NCBI RefSeq assembly: GCF_029227915.1
Contig: NC_079877.1
Location: 1,240,001-1,304,000 of the forward strand
DNA length: 64,000 nt
Direction: 5' to 3'
Origin: Hydractinia symbiolongicarpus
Lineage: Eukaryota; Cnidaria; Hydrozoa; Anthoathecata; Hydractiniidae
Shown here: in pieces, positions 1-12,204 of the stretch
Position numbering within the stretch: the first letter of the stretch is position 1
Layout of the letters: each line of letters begins with the position of its first letter
Translations under genes and position numbers: made by a program
The notes under the pieces: model-generated
The model's database searches: none
What the model saw: the letters and a program-made list of their open reading frames with translations, nothing else
Told to the model about the DNA's origin: nothing

Positions 1-203
1 ACCACTAAAACGCATGAGACTTGTAGTTTTCAAAAATGTTTTCATTTTTGATGAGACGCTGAATAAAAGAAGTTTAATCGCCGGCAAACGAAAACATGCG
101 ATCTCCCGTAAATCCCGGACTCGGCCCGTATAGTCAAAAGTATACAAAGAAAGTACCCAGGAAGTAAACTCATTTCCCGAACGATTTTTTAAATTATTTT
201 TTC
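1..203 (+). repeat. Reference monomer (first complete unit), landmarks
   Basis: Used as the phase reference. Landmarks in order: ACCACTAAAACGCATGAGAC at 1-20; a dyad TCAAAAATG-TTTT-CATTTTTGA at 30-51; GATGAGACGCTGAATAAAAG at about 50-69; the palindrome GCCGGC at 80-85; a CpG-dense block at about 95-128 containing ATTTCCCG or ATCTCCCG, TCCCGG and CTCGGCCCG; GTATAC near 140; AAGTACCCAGGAAG near 151-164; a second TTTCCCG near 173-179; then an A/T-rich tail with T6 runs at about 184-202. This copy carries TTG at 21-23 and ACATGCGATCTCCC near 94-107, a variant shared with the monomers at 1015, 1421 and 2435. There is no open frame across the unit that looks like a gene. Confidence 0.9.
30..51. other. 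Perfect inverted repeat inside the monomer (example copy)
   Basis: TCAAAAATG at 30-38 is the exact reverse complement of CATTTTTGA at 43-51, with a TTTT loop. The dyad is present in most monomers. Those with CATTTTTG at phases 43-50 have perfect 9-bp arms, and those with CAGTTTTG have one mismatch. It is absent from the 126-bp and 141-bp monomers and occurs twice in each 303-bp unit. It could be a cruciform or hairpin former or a dimer binding site, but its function is unknown. Confidence 0.85.
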
Positions 204-2637
204 ACCACTCAAACGCATGAGACATGTAGTTTTCAATAATGTTTTCAGTTTTGATGAGACGCTGAATAAAAGAAGTTTAATCGCCGGCAAACGAGAACCC
301 GCGATTTCCCGTAAATCCCGGACTCGGCCCGTATAGTCAAAAGTATACAAAGAAAGTACCCAGGGAGTAAACTCATTTCCCGAACGTTTTTTTAAATTAT
401 TTTTCACCTCTAAAACGCATGAGACATGCAGTTTTCAAAAATGTTTTCAGTTTTGATGAGACGCTGAATAAAAGAAGTTTAATAGCCGGCAAACGAAAAC
501 CCGCGATTTCCCGTAAATCCCGGACTCGGCCCGTATGGTCAAAAGTATACAAAGAAAGTACCCAGGAAGTAAACTCATTTCCCGAACGATTTTTTAAATT
601 ATTTTTTCACCACTAAAACGCAAGAGACTTGTAGTTTTCAAAAATGTTTTCATTTTTGATGAGACGCTGAATAAAAGGAGTTTAATCGCCGGCAAACGAA
701 AACCCGCGATTTCCCGTAAATCCCGGACTCGGCCCGTATAGTCAAAAGTATGCAAAGAAAGTACCCAGGAAGTAAACTCATTTCCCGAACAATTTTTTAA
801 ATTATTTTTTCACCACTAAAACGCATGAGACATGTAGTTTTCAAAAATGTTTTCAGTTTTGATGAGACGCTGAATAAAAGAAGTTTAATCGCCGGCAAAC
901 GAAAACCTGCGATTTCCCGTAAATCCCGGACTCGGCCCATATAGTCAAAAGTATACAAAGAAAGTACCCAGGAAGTGAACTCATTTCCTGAACGATTTTT
1001 TAAATTACTTTTTCACCACTAAAACGCATGAGACTTGTAGTTTTCAAAAATGTTTTCATTTTTGATGAGACGCTGAATAAAAGAAGTTTAATCGCCGGCA
1101 AACGAAAACATGCGATCTCCCGTAAATCCCGGACTCGGCCCGTATAGTCAAAAGTATACAAAGAAAGTACCCAGGAAGTAAACTCATTTCCCGAACGATT
1201 TTTTAAATTATTTTTTCACCACTAAAACGCATGAGACATGTAGTTTTCAAAAATGTTTTCAGTTTTGATGAGACGCTGAATAAAAGAAGTTTAATCGCCG
1301 GCAAACGAAAACCTGCGATTTCCCGAAAATCCCGGACTCGGCCCATATAGTCAAAAGTATACAAAGAAAGTACCCAGGAAGTGAACTCATTTCCCGAACG
1401 ATTTTTTAAATTACTTTTTCACCACTAAAACGCATGAGACTTGTAGTTTTCAAAAATGTTTTCATTTTTGATGAGACGCTGAATAAAAGAAGTTTAATCG
1501 CCGGCAAACGAAAACATGCGATCTCCCGTAAATCCCGGACTCGGCCCGTATAGTCAAAAGTATACAAAGAAAGTACCCAGGAAGTAAACTCATTTCCCGA
1601 ACGATTTTTTAAATTATTTTTTCACCACTCAAACGCATGAGACATGTAGTTTTCAATAATGTTTTCAGTTTTGATGAGACGCTGAATAAAAGAAGTTTAA
1701 TTGCCGGCAAACGAGAACCCGCGATTTCCCGTAAATCCCGGACTCGGCCCGTATAGTCAAAAGTATACAAAGAAAGTACCCAGGGAGTAAACTCATTTCC
1801 CGAACGTTTTTTTAAATTATTTTTCACCACTAAAACGCATGAGACATGCAGTTTTCAAAAATGTTTTCAGTTTTGATGAGACGTTGAATAAAAGAAGTTC
1901 AATAGCCGGCAAACGAAAACCCGCGATTTCCCGTAAATCCCGGACTCGGCCCGTATGGTCAAAAGTATACAAAGAAAGTACCCAGGAAGTAAACTCATTT
2001 CCCGAACGATTTTTTAAATTATTTTTTCACCACTAAAACGCAAGAGACTTGTAGTTTTAAAAAATGTTTTCATTTTTGATAAGACGCTGAATAAAAGGAG
2101 TTTAATCGCCGGCAAACGAAAACCCGCGATTTCCCGTAAATCCCGGACTCGGCCCGTATAGTCAAAAGTATGCAAAGAAAGTACCCAGGAAGTAAACTCA
2201 TTTCCCGAACAATTTTTTAAATTATTTTTTCACCACTAAAACGCATGAGACATGTAGTTTTCAAAAATGTTTTCAGTTTTGATGAGACGCTGAATAAAAG
2301 AAGTTTAATCGCCGGCAAACGAAAACCTGCGATTTCCCGTAAATCCCGGACTCGGCCCATATAGTCAAAAGTATACAAAGAAAGTACCCAGGAAGTGAAC
2401 TCATTTCCTGAACGATTTTTTAAATTACTTTTTCACCACTAAAACGCATGAGACTTGTAGTTTTCAAAAATGTTTTCATTTTTGATGAGACGCTGAATAA
2501 AAGAAGTTTAATCGCCGGCAAACGAAAACATGCGATCTCCCGTAAATCCCGGACTCGGCCCGTATAGTCAAAAGTATACAAAGAAAGTACCCAGGAAGTA
2601 AACTCATTTCCCGAACGATTTTTTAAATTATTTTTTC

Positions 2638-5600
2638 ACCACTCAAACGCATGAGACATGTAGTTTTCAATAATGTTTTCAGTTTTGATGAGACGCTGAA
2701 TAAAAGAAGTTTAATCGCCGGCAAACGAGAACCCGCGATCTCCCGTAAATCCCGGACTCGGCCCGTATAGTCAAAAGTATACAAAGAAAGTACTTAGGGA
2801 GTAAACTCCTTTCCCGAAAGATTTTTTAAATTATTTTTTCACCACTAAAACGCATGAGACATGTAGTTTTCAAAAATGTTTTCAGTTTTGATGAGACGTT
2901 GAATAAAAGAAGTTTAATCGCCGGCAAACGAAAACCCGCGATTTCCCGTAAATCCCGGACTCGGCCCGTATAGTCAAAAGTATACAAAGAAAGTACCAAG
3001 GAAGTAAACTCATTTCCCGAACGATTTTTTAAATTATTTTTTCACCACTACAACGCATGAGACTTGTAGTTTTCAAAAATGTTTTCATTTTTGATGAGAG
3101 GCTGAATAAAAGAAGTTTAATCGCCGGCAAACAAAAACCTGCGATTTCCCGTAAATCCCGGACTCGGCCCGTATAGTCAAAAGTATGCAAAGAAAGTACC
3201 CAGGAAGTAAACTCATTTCCCGAACGATTTTTTAAATTATTTTTTCACCACTAAAACGCATGAGACATGTAGTTTTCAAAAATGTTTTCAGTTTTGATGA
3301 GACGTTGAATAAAAGAAGTTTAATCGCCGGCAAACGAAAACCTGCGATTTCCCGTAAATCCCGGACTCGGCCGTAGAGTCAAAAGCATACAAAGAAAGTA
3401 CCAAGGAAGTAAACTCATTTCCCGAACGAGTTTTTAAATTATTTTTTCACCACTAAAACGCATGAGACATGTAGTTTTCAAAAATGTTTTCAGGTTTGAT
3501 GAGACGCTGAATAAAAGAAGTTTAATCGCCGGCAAACGAAAACCCGCGATTTCCCGTAAATCCTGGACTCGGCCCGTATAGTCAAAAGTATACAAAGAAA
3601 GTACTTAGGGAGTAAACTCATTTTCCGAACAATTTTTAAAATTAGTTTTTCACCACTAAAACGCATGAGACATGTAGTTTTCAAAAATGTTTTCAGTTTT
3701 GATGAGACGCTGAATAAAAGAAGTTTAATCGCCGGCAAACGAAAACCCGCGATTTCCCGTAAATCCTGGACTTGGCCCGTATAGTCAAAAGTATACAAAG
3801 AAAGTACTTAGGGAGTAAACTCATTTCCCGAACGATTTTTAAAATTAGATTTTCACCACTAAAGCGCATGAGACTTGTAGTTTTTAAAAATGTTTTCATT
3901 TTTGATGAGACGCTGAATAAATGAAGGTTAATCGCCGGCTAACGAAAACCCGCGATTTCCCGTAAATCCCGGACTCGGCCCGTATAGTCAAAAGTATACA
4001 AAGAGAAGTACCCAGGAAGTAAACTCATTTCCCGAACGATTTTTTAAATTATTTTTTCACCACTAACGCGCATGAGACTTGTAGTTTTTAAAAATGTTTT
4101 CATTTTTGATGAGACGCTAAATAAATGAAGTTTAATCGCCGGCTAACGAAAACCCGCCATTTTCCCGTAAATCCCGGACTCGGCCCGTAGAGTCAAAAGT
4201 ATACAAAGAAAGTACCCAGGAAGTAAACTCATTTCCCGAACGATTTTTTAAATTATTTTTTCACCACTAAAACGCATGAGACATGTAGTTTTCAAAAATG
4301 TTTTCATTTTTGATGAGACGCTGAATAAAAGAAGTTTAATCGCCGGCAAACAAAAGCCCGCGATTTCCCGTAAATCCCGGACTCGGCCCGTATAGTCAAA
4401 AGTATGCAAAGAAAGTACCCAGGAAGTAAACTCATTTCCCGAACGATTTTTTAAATTATTTTTTCACCACTAAAACGCATGAGACATGTAGTTTTCAAAA
4501 ATGTTTTCAGTTTTGATGAGACGCTGAATAAAAGAAGTTTAATCGCCGGCAAACGAAAACCTGCGATTTCCCGTAAATCCCGGTCTCGGCCCATATAGTC
4601 AAAAGTATACAAAGAAAGTACCCAGGAAGTGAACTCATTTCCCGAACGATTTTTTAAATTATTCTTTCACCACTAAAACGCATGAGACTTGTAGTTTTCA
4701 AAAATGTTTTCATTTTTGATGAGACGCTGAATAAAAGAAGTTTAATCGCCGGCAAACGAAAACCCGCGATCTCCCGTAAATCCCGGACTCGGCCCGTAGA
4801 GTCAAAAGCATACAAAGAAAGTACCAAGGAAGTAAACTCATTTCCCGAACAAGTTTTTAAATTATTTTTTCACCACTAAAACGCATGAGACTTGTAGTTT
4901 TTAAAAATGTTTTCATTTTTGATGAGACGCTGAATAAAAGAAGTTTAATCGCCGGCAAACGAAAACCTGCGATTTCCCGTAAATCCCGGACTCGGCCAAT
5001 ATAGTCAAAAGTATACAAAGAAATTACCCAGGAAGTAAACTCATTTCCCGAACGATTTTTTAAATTATTTTTTCACCACTAAAACGCATGAGACTTGTAG
5101 TTTTCAAAAATGTTTTCATTTTTGATGAGACGCTGAATAAAAGAAGTTTAATCGGCGGCAAACGAAAACCCGCGATTTCCGTAAATCCTGGACTCGGCCC
5201 ATATAGTCAAAAGTATACAAAGAAATTACCCAGGAAGTAAAATCATTTCCCGAACGATTTTTTAAATTATTTTTTCACCACTAAAACGCACGAGACTTGT
5301 AGTTTTCAAAAATGTTTTCATTTTTGATGAGACGCTGAATAAAAGAAGTTTAATCGCCGGCAAACGAAAACCTGCGATTTCCCGTAAATCCCGGACTCGG
5401 CCCGTATAGTCAAAATTATACAAAGAAAGTACCCAGGAAGTAAACTCATTTCCCGAACGATTTTTTAAATTATTTTTTCACCACTAAAACGCATGAGACA
5501 TGTAGTTTTCAAAACTGTTTTCATTTTTGATGAGACGCTGAATAAAAGAAGTTTAATCGCCGGCAAACGAAAACCCGCGATTTCCCGTAAATCCCGGACT

Positions 5601-5682
5601 CGGCCCGTATAGTCAAAAGTATACAAAGAAAGTACCCAGGAAGTAAATTTATTTCCCGAACGATTTTTTAAATTATTTTTTC
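2638..5682. repeat. Satellite monomers without a clear HOR
   Basis: About fifteen full-length monomers with mixed variants. Adjacent near-copies occur at about 3463 and 3666, both with the ACTTAGGG variant. A pair with CTAACGAAAACC lies near 3930 and 4140. I found no longer period by eye and no non-satellite sequence. Confidence 0.7.
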
Positions 5683-8524
5683 ACCACTAAAACGCATGAG
5701 ACATGTAGTTTCCAAAGATGTTTTCAGTTTTGATGAGACGCTGAATAAAAGAAGTTTAATCGCCGGCAAACGAAAACCCGCAATTTCCCGTAAATCCCGG
5801 ACTCGGCCCGTATAGTGAAAAGTATACAAAGAAAGTACTTAGGGAGTAAACTCATTTCCCGAACGATTTTTTAAATTATTTTTTCACCAATAAAACGCAT
5901 GAGACATGTAGTTTTCAAAAATGTTTTCAGTTTTGATGAGACGCTGAATAAAAGAAGTTTAATCGCCGGCAAACGAAAACCTGCGATTTCCCGTAAATCC
6001 CGGACTCGGCCTGTATAGTCAAAAGTATACAAAGAAAGTACCCAGGAAGTAAACTCATTTCCCAAACGATATTTTAAATTATTTTTTCACCACTAAAACG
6101 CATGAGACTTGTAGTTTTCAAAAATGTTTTCATTTTTGCTGAGACGCTGAATAAAAGAAGTTTAATCGCCGGCAAACAAAAACCCGCGATTTCCCGTAAA
6201 TCCCGGACTCGGCCCGTATAGTCAAAAGTATACAAAGAAAGTACCCAGGAAATGAACTCATTTCCCGAACGATTTTTTAAATTATTTTTTCACCACTAAA
6301 ACGCATGAGACATGTAGTTTTCAAAAATGTTTTCAGTTTTGATGAGACGGTGAATAAAAGAAGTTTAATCGGCGGCAAACGAAAACCCGCGATTTCCCGT
6401 AAATCCCCGACTCGGCCCGTATAGTCAAAAGTATACAAAGAAAGTACTTAGGGAGTAAACGCATTTCCCGAACGATTTTTTAAATTATTTTTTCACCAAT
6501 AAAACGCATGAGACATGTAGTTTTCAAAAATGTTTTCAGTTTTGATGAGACACTGAATAAAAGAAGTTTAATCGCCGGCAAACGAAAACCTGCGATTTCC
6601 CGTAAATCCCGGACTCGGCCTGTATAGTCAAAAGTATACAAAGAAAGTACCCAGGAAGTAAACTCATTTCCCGAACGATTTTTTAAATTATTTTTTCACT
6701 ACTAAAACGCATAAGATTTGTAGTTTTCAAAAATGTTTTCATTTTTGATGAGACGCTGAATAAAAGAAGTTTAATCGGTGGCAAACGAAAACCCGCGATC
6801 TCCCGTAAATCCCGGACTCGGCCCGTATAGTCAAAATTATACAAAGAAAGTACCTAGGAAGTAAACTCATTTCCCGAACGATTTTTTAAATTATTTTTTC
6901 ACCACTAAAACGCATGAGACATGTAGTTTCCAAAGATGTTTTCAGTTTTGATGAGACGCTGAATAAAAGAAGTTTAATCGCCGGCAAACGAAAACCCGCC
7001 ATTTCCCGTAAATCCCGGACTCGGCCCGTATAGTCAAAAGTATACAAAGAAAGTACCCAGGAAGTAAACTCATTTCCCGAACGATTTTTTAAATTATTTT
7101 TTCACCACTAAAACGCATGAGACATGTAGTTTCCAAAGATGTTTTCAGTTTTGATGAGACGCTGAATAAAAGAAGTTTAATCGCCGGCAAACGAAAACCA
7201 GCGATTTCCTGTAAATCCCTGACTCGACCAGTATATTCAGAAGTATACAAAGAAAGTACCCAGGGAGTAAACTCATTTCACGAACGATTTTTTAAATTAT
7301 TTTTTCACCAGTAAAACACATAAGACTTTTAGTTTTCAAAAATGTTTTCATTTTTGATGAGACGCTGAATAAAAGAAGTTTAATCGCCGGCAAACGAAAA
7401 CCTGCGATTTCCCGGAAATCCCGGACTCGGCCTGTATAGTCAAAAGTATACAAAGAAAGTACCCAGGAAGTAAACTCATTTTCCGAACGATATTTTAAAT
7501 TATTTTTTCACCACTAAAACGCATGAGACTTGTAGTTTTCAAAAATGTTTTCATTTTTGCTGAGACGCTGAATAAAAGAAGTTTAATCGCCGGCAAACAA
7601 AAACCCGCGATTTCCCGTAAATCCCGGACACGACCCGTATGGTCAAAAGTATACAAAGAAAGTACCCAGGAAATGAACTCATTTCCCGAACGATTTTTTA
7701 AATTATTTTTTCACCACTAAAACGCATGAGACATGTAGTTTTCAAAAATGTCTTCAGTTTTGATGAGACGGTGAATAAAAGAAGTTTAATCGGCGGCAAA
7801 TGAAAACCCGCGATTTCCCGTAAATCCCCGACTCGGCCCATATAGTCAAAAGTATACAAAGAAAGTACCCAGGGAGTAAACTCATTTCCCGAACGATTAT
7901 TTAATTTATTTTTTCACCACTAAAACGCATGAGACATGTAGTTTTCAAAAATGTTTTCATTTTTGATGAGACGCTGAATAAAAGAAGTTTAATCGCCGGC
8001 AAACGAAAACCCGCCATTTCCCGTAAATCCCGGACTCGGCCCGTATAGTCAAAAGTATACAAAGAAAGTACTTAGGGAGTAAACGCATTTCCCGAACGAT
8101 TTTTTAAATTATTTTTTCACCAATAAAACGCATGAGACATGTAGTTTTCAAAAATGTTTTCAGTTTTGATGAGACGCTGAATAAAAGAAGTTTAATCGCC
8201 GGCAAACGAAAACCTGCGATTTCCCGTAAATCCCGGACTCGGCCTGTATAGTCAAAAGTATACAAAGAAAGTACCCAGGAAGTAAACTCATTTCCCGAAC
8301 GATTTTTTAAATTATTTTTTCACTACTAAAACGCATGAGACTTGTAGTTTTCAAAAATGTTTTCATTTTTGATGAGACGCTGAATAAAAGAAGTTTAATC
8401 GCCGGCAAACGAAAACCCGCGATCTCCCGTAAATCCCGGACTCGGCCCGTATAGTCAAAATTATACAAAGAAAGTACCTAGGAAGTAAACTCATTTCCCG
8501 AACGATTTTTTAAATTATTTTTTC
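5683..8524. repeat. Satellite monomers with a 4-monomer segment repeated 1,421 bp apart
   Basis: The monomers at 5683 (TTTCCAAAGATG), 5886 (ACCAAT), 6089 (TTTGCTGAG) and 6292 (GACGGTGAAT) recur in the same order at 7104, 7307, 7510 and 7713. The rare bases in GCTGAG and GACGGTG are exactly 1,421 bp (7 x 203) apart. The following pair, ACCAAT then ACTACT, at 6495 and 6698, recurs at 8119 and 8322, which is 1,624 bp (8 x 203) later. One monomer was therefore gained between the copies. This is the first place where the TTTCCAAAGATG and ACCAAT marker monomers appear; they recur to about 32 kb. Confidence 0.75.
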
Positions 8525-8665
8525 ACCACTAAAACGCATGAGACTTGTAGTTTTCAAAAATGTTTTCCCGTAAATCCCGGACTCGGCCCATATAGTCAAA
8601 AGTATACAAAGAAAGTACCCAGGAAGTGAACTCATTTCCCGAACGATTTTTTAAATTATTCTTTC
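8525..8665. repeat. Shortened 141-bp monomer
   Basis: ATGTTTTC is joined directly to CCGTAAATC. Phases 44-105 (62 bp) are missing, including one arm of the dyad and GCCGGC. TTTC is present at both breakpoints, which suggests deletion by microhomology. A second copy with the same junction lies at 10493-10633. Confidence 0.9.
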
Positions 8666-9883
8666 ACCACTAAAACGCATGAGACTTGTAGTTTTCAAAA
8701 ATGTTTTCATTTTTGATGAGACGCTGAATAAAAGAAGTTTAATCGCCGGCAAACGAAAACCCGCGATCTCCCGTAAATCCCGGACTCGGCCCGTATAGTC
8801 AAAATTATACAAAGAAAGTACCCAGGAAGTAAACTCATTTCCCGAACGATTTTTTAAATTATTTTTTCACCACTAAAACGCATGAGACATGTAGTTTTCA
8901 AAAATGTTTTCATTTTTGATGAGACGCTGAATAAAGGAAGTTTAATCGCCGGCAAACGAAAACCCGCGATTTCCCGTAAATCCCGGACTCGGCCTGTATA
9001 GTCAAAAGTATACAAAGAAAGTACCCAGGAAGTAAACTCATTTCCCGAACGATTTTTTAAATTATTTTTTCACTACTAAAACGCATGAGACTTGTAGTTT
9101 TCAAAAATGTTTTCATTTTTGATGAGACGCTGAATAAAAGAAGTTTAATCGCCGGCAAACGAAAACCCGCGATCTCCCGTAAATCCCGGACTCGGCCCGT
9201 ATAGTCAAAATTATACAAAGAAAGTACCCAGGAAGTGAACTCATTTCCCGAACGATTTTTTAAATTATTCTTTCACCACTAAAACGCATGAGACTTGTAG
9301 TTTTCAAAAATGTTTTCATTTTTGATGAGACGCTGAATAAAAGAAGTTTAATCGCCGGCAAACGAAAACCCGCGATCTCCCGTAAATCCCGGACTCGGCC
9401 CGTATAGTCAAAATTATACAAAGAAAGTACCCAGGAAGTAAACTCATTTCCCGAACGATTTTTTAAATTATTTTTTCACCACTAAAACGCATGAGACATG
9501 TAGTTTTCAAAAATGTTTTCATTTTTGATGAGACGCTGAATAAAGGAAGTTTAATCGCCGGCAAACGAAAACCCGCGATTTCCCGTAAATCCCGGACTCG
9601 GCCTGTATAGTCAAAAGTATACAAAGAAAGTACCCAGGAAGTAAACTCATTTCCCGAACGATTTTTTAAATTATTTTTTCACTACTAAAACGCATGAGAC
9701 TTGTAGTTTTCAAAAATGTTTTCATTTTTGATGAGACGCTGAATAAAAGAAGTTTAATCGCCGGCAAACGAAAACCCGCGATCTCCCGTAAATCCCGGAC
9801 TCGGCCCGTATAGTCAAAATTATACAAAGAAAGTACCTAGGAAGTAAACTCATTTCCCGAACGATTTTTTAAATTATTTTTTC
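8666..9883. repeat. 3-monomer HOR, 609-bp period, two copies
   Basis: The monomers at 8666 (CTTGT, GATCTCCC, AATTATAC), 8869 (ACATG, AAAGGAAG) and 9072 (ACTACT) are repeated in the same order at 9275, 9478 and 9681. A further AAAGGAAG monomer at 9884 and another at 10837 belong to the same family. Confidence 0.85.
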
Positions 9884-10492
9884 ACCACTAAAACGCCTGA
9901 GACATGTAGTTTTCAAAAATGTTTTCATTTTTGATGAGACGCTGAATAAAGGAAGTTTAATCGCCGGCAAACGAAAACCCGCGATTTCCCGTAAATCCCG
10001 GACTCGGCCCGTATAGTCAAAAGTATACAAAGAAAGTACCCAGGAAGTAAACTCTTTTCCCGAACGATTTTTTAAATTATTTTTTCACCACTAAAACGCA
10101 TGAGACATGTAGTTTCCAAAGATGTTTTCAGTTTTGATGAGACGCTGAATAAAAGAAGTTTAATCGCCGGCAAACGAAAACCCGCCATTTCCCGTAAATC
10201 CCGGACTCGGCCCGTATAGTCAAAAGTATACAAAGAAAGTACTTAGGGAGTAAACTCATTTCCCGAACGATTTTTTAAATTATTTTTTCACCAATAAAAC
10301 GCATGAGACATGTAGTTTTCAAAAATGTTTTCGGTTTTGATGAGACGCTGAATAAAAGAAGTTTAATCGCCGGCAAACGAAAAACTGCGATTTCCCGTAA
10401 ATCCCGGACTCGGCCTGTATAGTCAAAAGTATACAAAGAAATTACCCAGGAAGTAAACTCATTTCCCGAACGATATTTTAAATTATTTTTTA

Positions 10493-10633
10493 ACCACAAA
10501 AACGCATGAGACTTGTAGTTTTTAAAAATGTTTTCCCGTAAATCCCGGACTCGGCCCATATAGTCAAAAGTATACAAAGAAAGTACCCAGGAAGTGAACT
10601 CATTTCCCGAACGATTTTTTAAATTATTCTTTC
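10493..10633. repeat. Shortened 141-bp monomer, second copy
   Basis: It has the same ATGTTTTC|CCGTAAATC junction as 8525-8665, 1,968 bp downstream. It starts AACCACAAA instead of CACCACTAA, a local variant. In both copies the next monomer is of the CTTGT/GATCTCCC/AATTATAC type, so the shortened unit was duplicated together with its neighbour. Confidence 0.9.
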
Positions 10634-12054
10634 ACCACTTAAACGCATGAGACTTGTAGTTTTCAAAAATGTTTTCATTTTTGATGAGACGCTGAATAAA
10701 AGAAGTTTAATCGCCGGCAAACGAAAACCCGCGATCTCCCGTAAATCCCGGACTCGGCCCGTATAGTCAAAATTATACAAAGAAAGTACCCAGGAAGTAA
10801 ACTCATTTCCCGAACGATTTTTTAAATTATTTTTTCACCACTAAAACGCATGAGACATGTAGTTTTCAAAAATGTTTTCATTTTTGATGAGACGCTGAAT
10901 AAAGGAAGTTTAATCGCCGGCAAACGAAAACCCGCGATTTCCCGTAAATCCCGGACTCGGCCCGTATAGTCAAAAGTATACAAAGAAAGTACCCAGGAAG
11001 TAAACTCATTTTCCGAACGATTTTATAAATTATTTTTTCACCACTAAAACGCATGAGACATGTAGTTTCCAAAGATGTTTTCAGTTTTGATGAGACGCTG
11101 AATAAAAGAAGTTTAATCGCCGGCAAACAAAAACCCGCCATTTCCCGTAAATCCCGGACTCGGCCCGTATAGTCAAAAGTATACAAAGAAAGTACTTAGG
11201 GAGTAAACTCATTTCCCGAACGATTTTTTAAATTATTTTTTCACCAATAAAACGCATGAGACATGTAGTTTTCAAAAATGTTTTCAGTTTTGATGAGACG
11301 CTGAATAAAAGAAGTTTAATCGCCGGCAAACGAAAACCTGCGATTTCCCGTAAATCCTGGACTCGGCCTGTATAGTCAAAAGTATACAAAGAAATTACCC
11401 AGGAAGTAAACTCATTTCCCGAACGATATTTTAAATTATTTTTTCACCACTAAAACGCATGAGACATGTAGTTTTGAAAAATGTTTTCAGTTTTGATGAG
11501 ACGCTGAATAAAAGAAGTTTAATCGCCGGCAAACGAAAACCTGCGATTTCCCGTAAATCCCGAACTCGGCCTGTATAGTCAAAAGTATACAAAGAAAGTA
11601 CCCAGGAAGTAAACTGATTTCCCGAACAATTTTTTAAATTATTTTTTCACCACTAAAACGCATGAGACATGTAGTTTTCAAAAATGTTTTCATTTTTGAT
11701 GACACGCTGAATAAAAGAAGTTTAATCGCCGGCAAACGAAAACCCGCGATTTCCCGTAAATCCCGGACTCGGCCCGTATAGTCAAAAGTATACAAAGAAA
11801 GTACCCAGGAAGTAAACTCATTTCCCGAACGATTTTTTAAATTATTTTTTCACCACTAAAACGCATGAGACATGTAGTTTTCAAAAATGTTTTCAGTTTT
11901 GATGAGACGCTGAATAAAAGAAGTTTAATCGCCGGTAAACGAAAACCCGCCATTTCCCGTAAATCCCGGACTCGACCCGTATAGTCAAAAGTATACAAAG
12001 AAAGTACCAAGGAAGTGAACTCATTTCCCGAACGATTTTTTAAATTATTTTTGC
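10634..12054. repeat. Satellite monomers, mixed order
   Basis: Seven full-length monomers at 10634, 10837 (AAAGGAAG), 11040 (TTTCCAAAGATG, ACTTAGGG), 11243 (ACCAAT), 11446, 11649 and 11852 (GCCGGTAAACG). The sequence TTTCCAAAGATG, then ACCAAT, and later GCCGGTAAACG before a shortened monomer is the recurring cassette order of the next 20 kb. Confidence 0.75.
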
Positions 12055-12204
12055 ACCACTAAAACGCATGACACATGTAGTTTTTAAAAATGTTTTCAGG
12101 TTTGATGAGACGCTGAATAAGAGAAGTTTAATCGGCAGTAAACAAAAACCCGCGATTTCAGGAAGTAAACTCATTTCCCGAACGATTTTTTAAATTATTT
12201 TTTC
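12055..12204. repeat. Shortened 150-bp monomer (single copy)
   Basis: GCGATTTC is joined to AGGAAGTAAAC. Phases 106-158 (53 bp) are missing, removing the CpG-dense block and GTATAC. It also carries TTGCACCACT, GACACATG and CGGCAGTAAAC variants. I saw this junction only once in the window, so it has not been amplified here. Confidence 0.88.

Larger units (their letters stand above)
1..2637. repeat. 7-monomer HOR, 1,420-bp period
   Basis: Monomers at 1, 204, 406, 609, 812, 1015 and 1218 form copy 1, and the order restarts at 1421. Markers recur exactly 1,420 bp apart: CAATAATG (near 233 and 1653), the GACATGCAG monomer (406 and 1826) and CAAGAGACTTG (609 and 2029). Six monomers of the second copy match (1421-2637). 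The seventh differs: 2638 carries CAATAATG instead of the 1218 type. The period is 1,420 rather than 1,421 because the monomer at 204 is 202 bp long. Confidence 0.85.

Noticed and set aside
1-203. CENP-B box
   Set aside because: The closest match is TTTCGTTTGCCGGCGAT on the minus strand (phases ~77-93). It shares the TTCG core start but lacks the required A and CGGG positions. No variant I checked by eye restores the motif.
184-203. Promoter or terminator in the A/T-rich tail
   Set aside because: TTTTTTAAATTATTTTTTC could resemble TATA or terminator elements by composition alone. It occurs in every monomer without an associated transcript unit, so there is no support.
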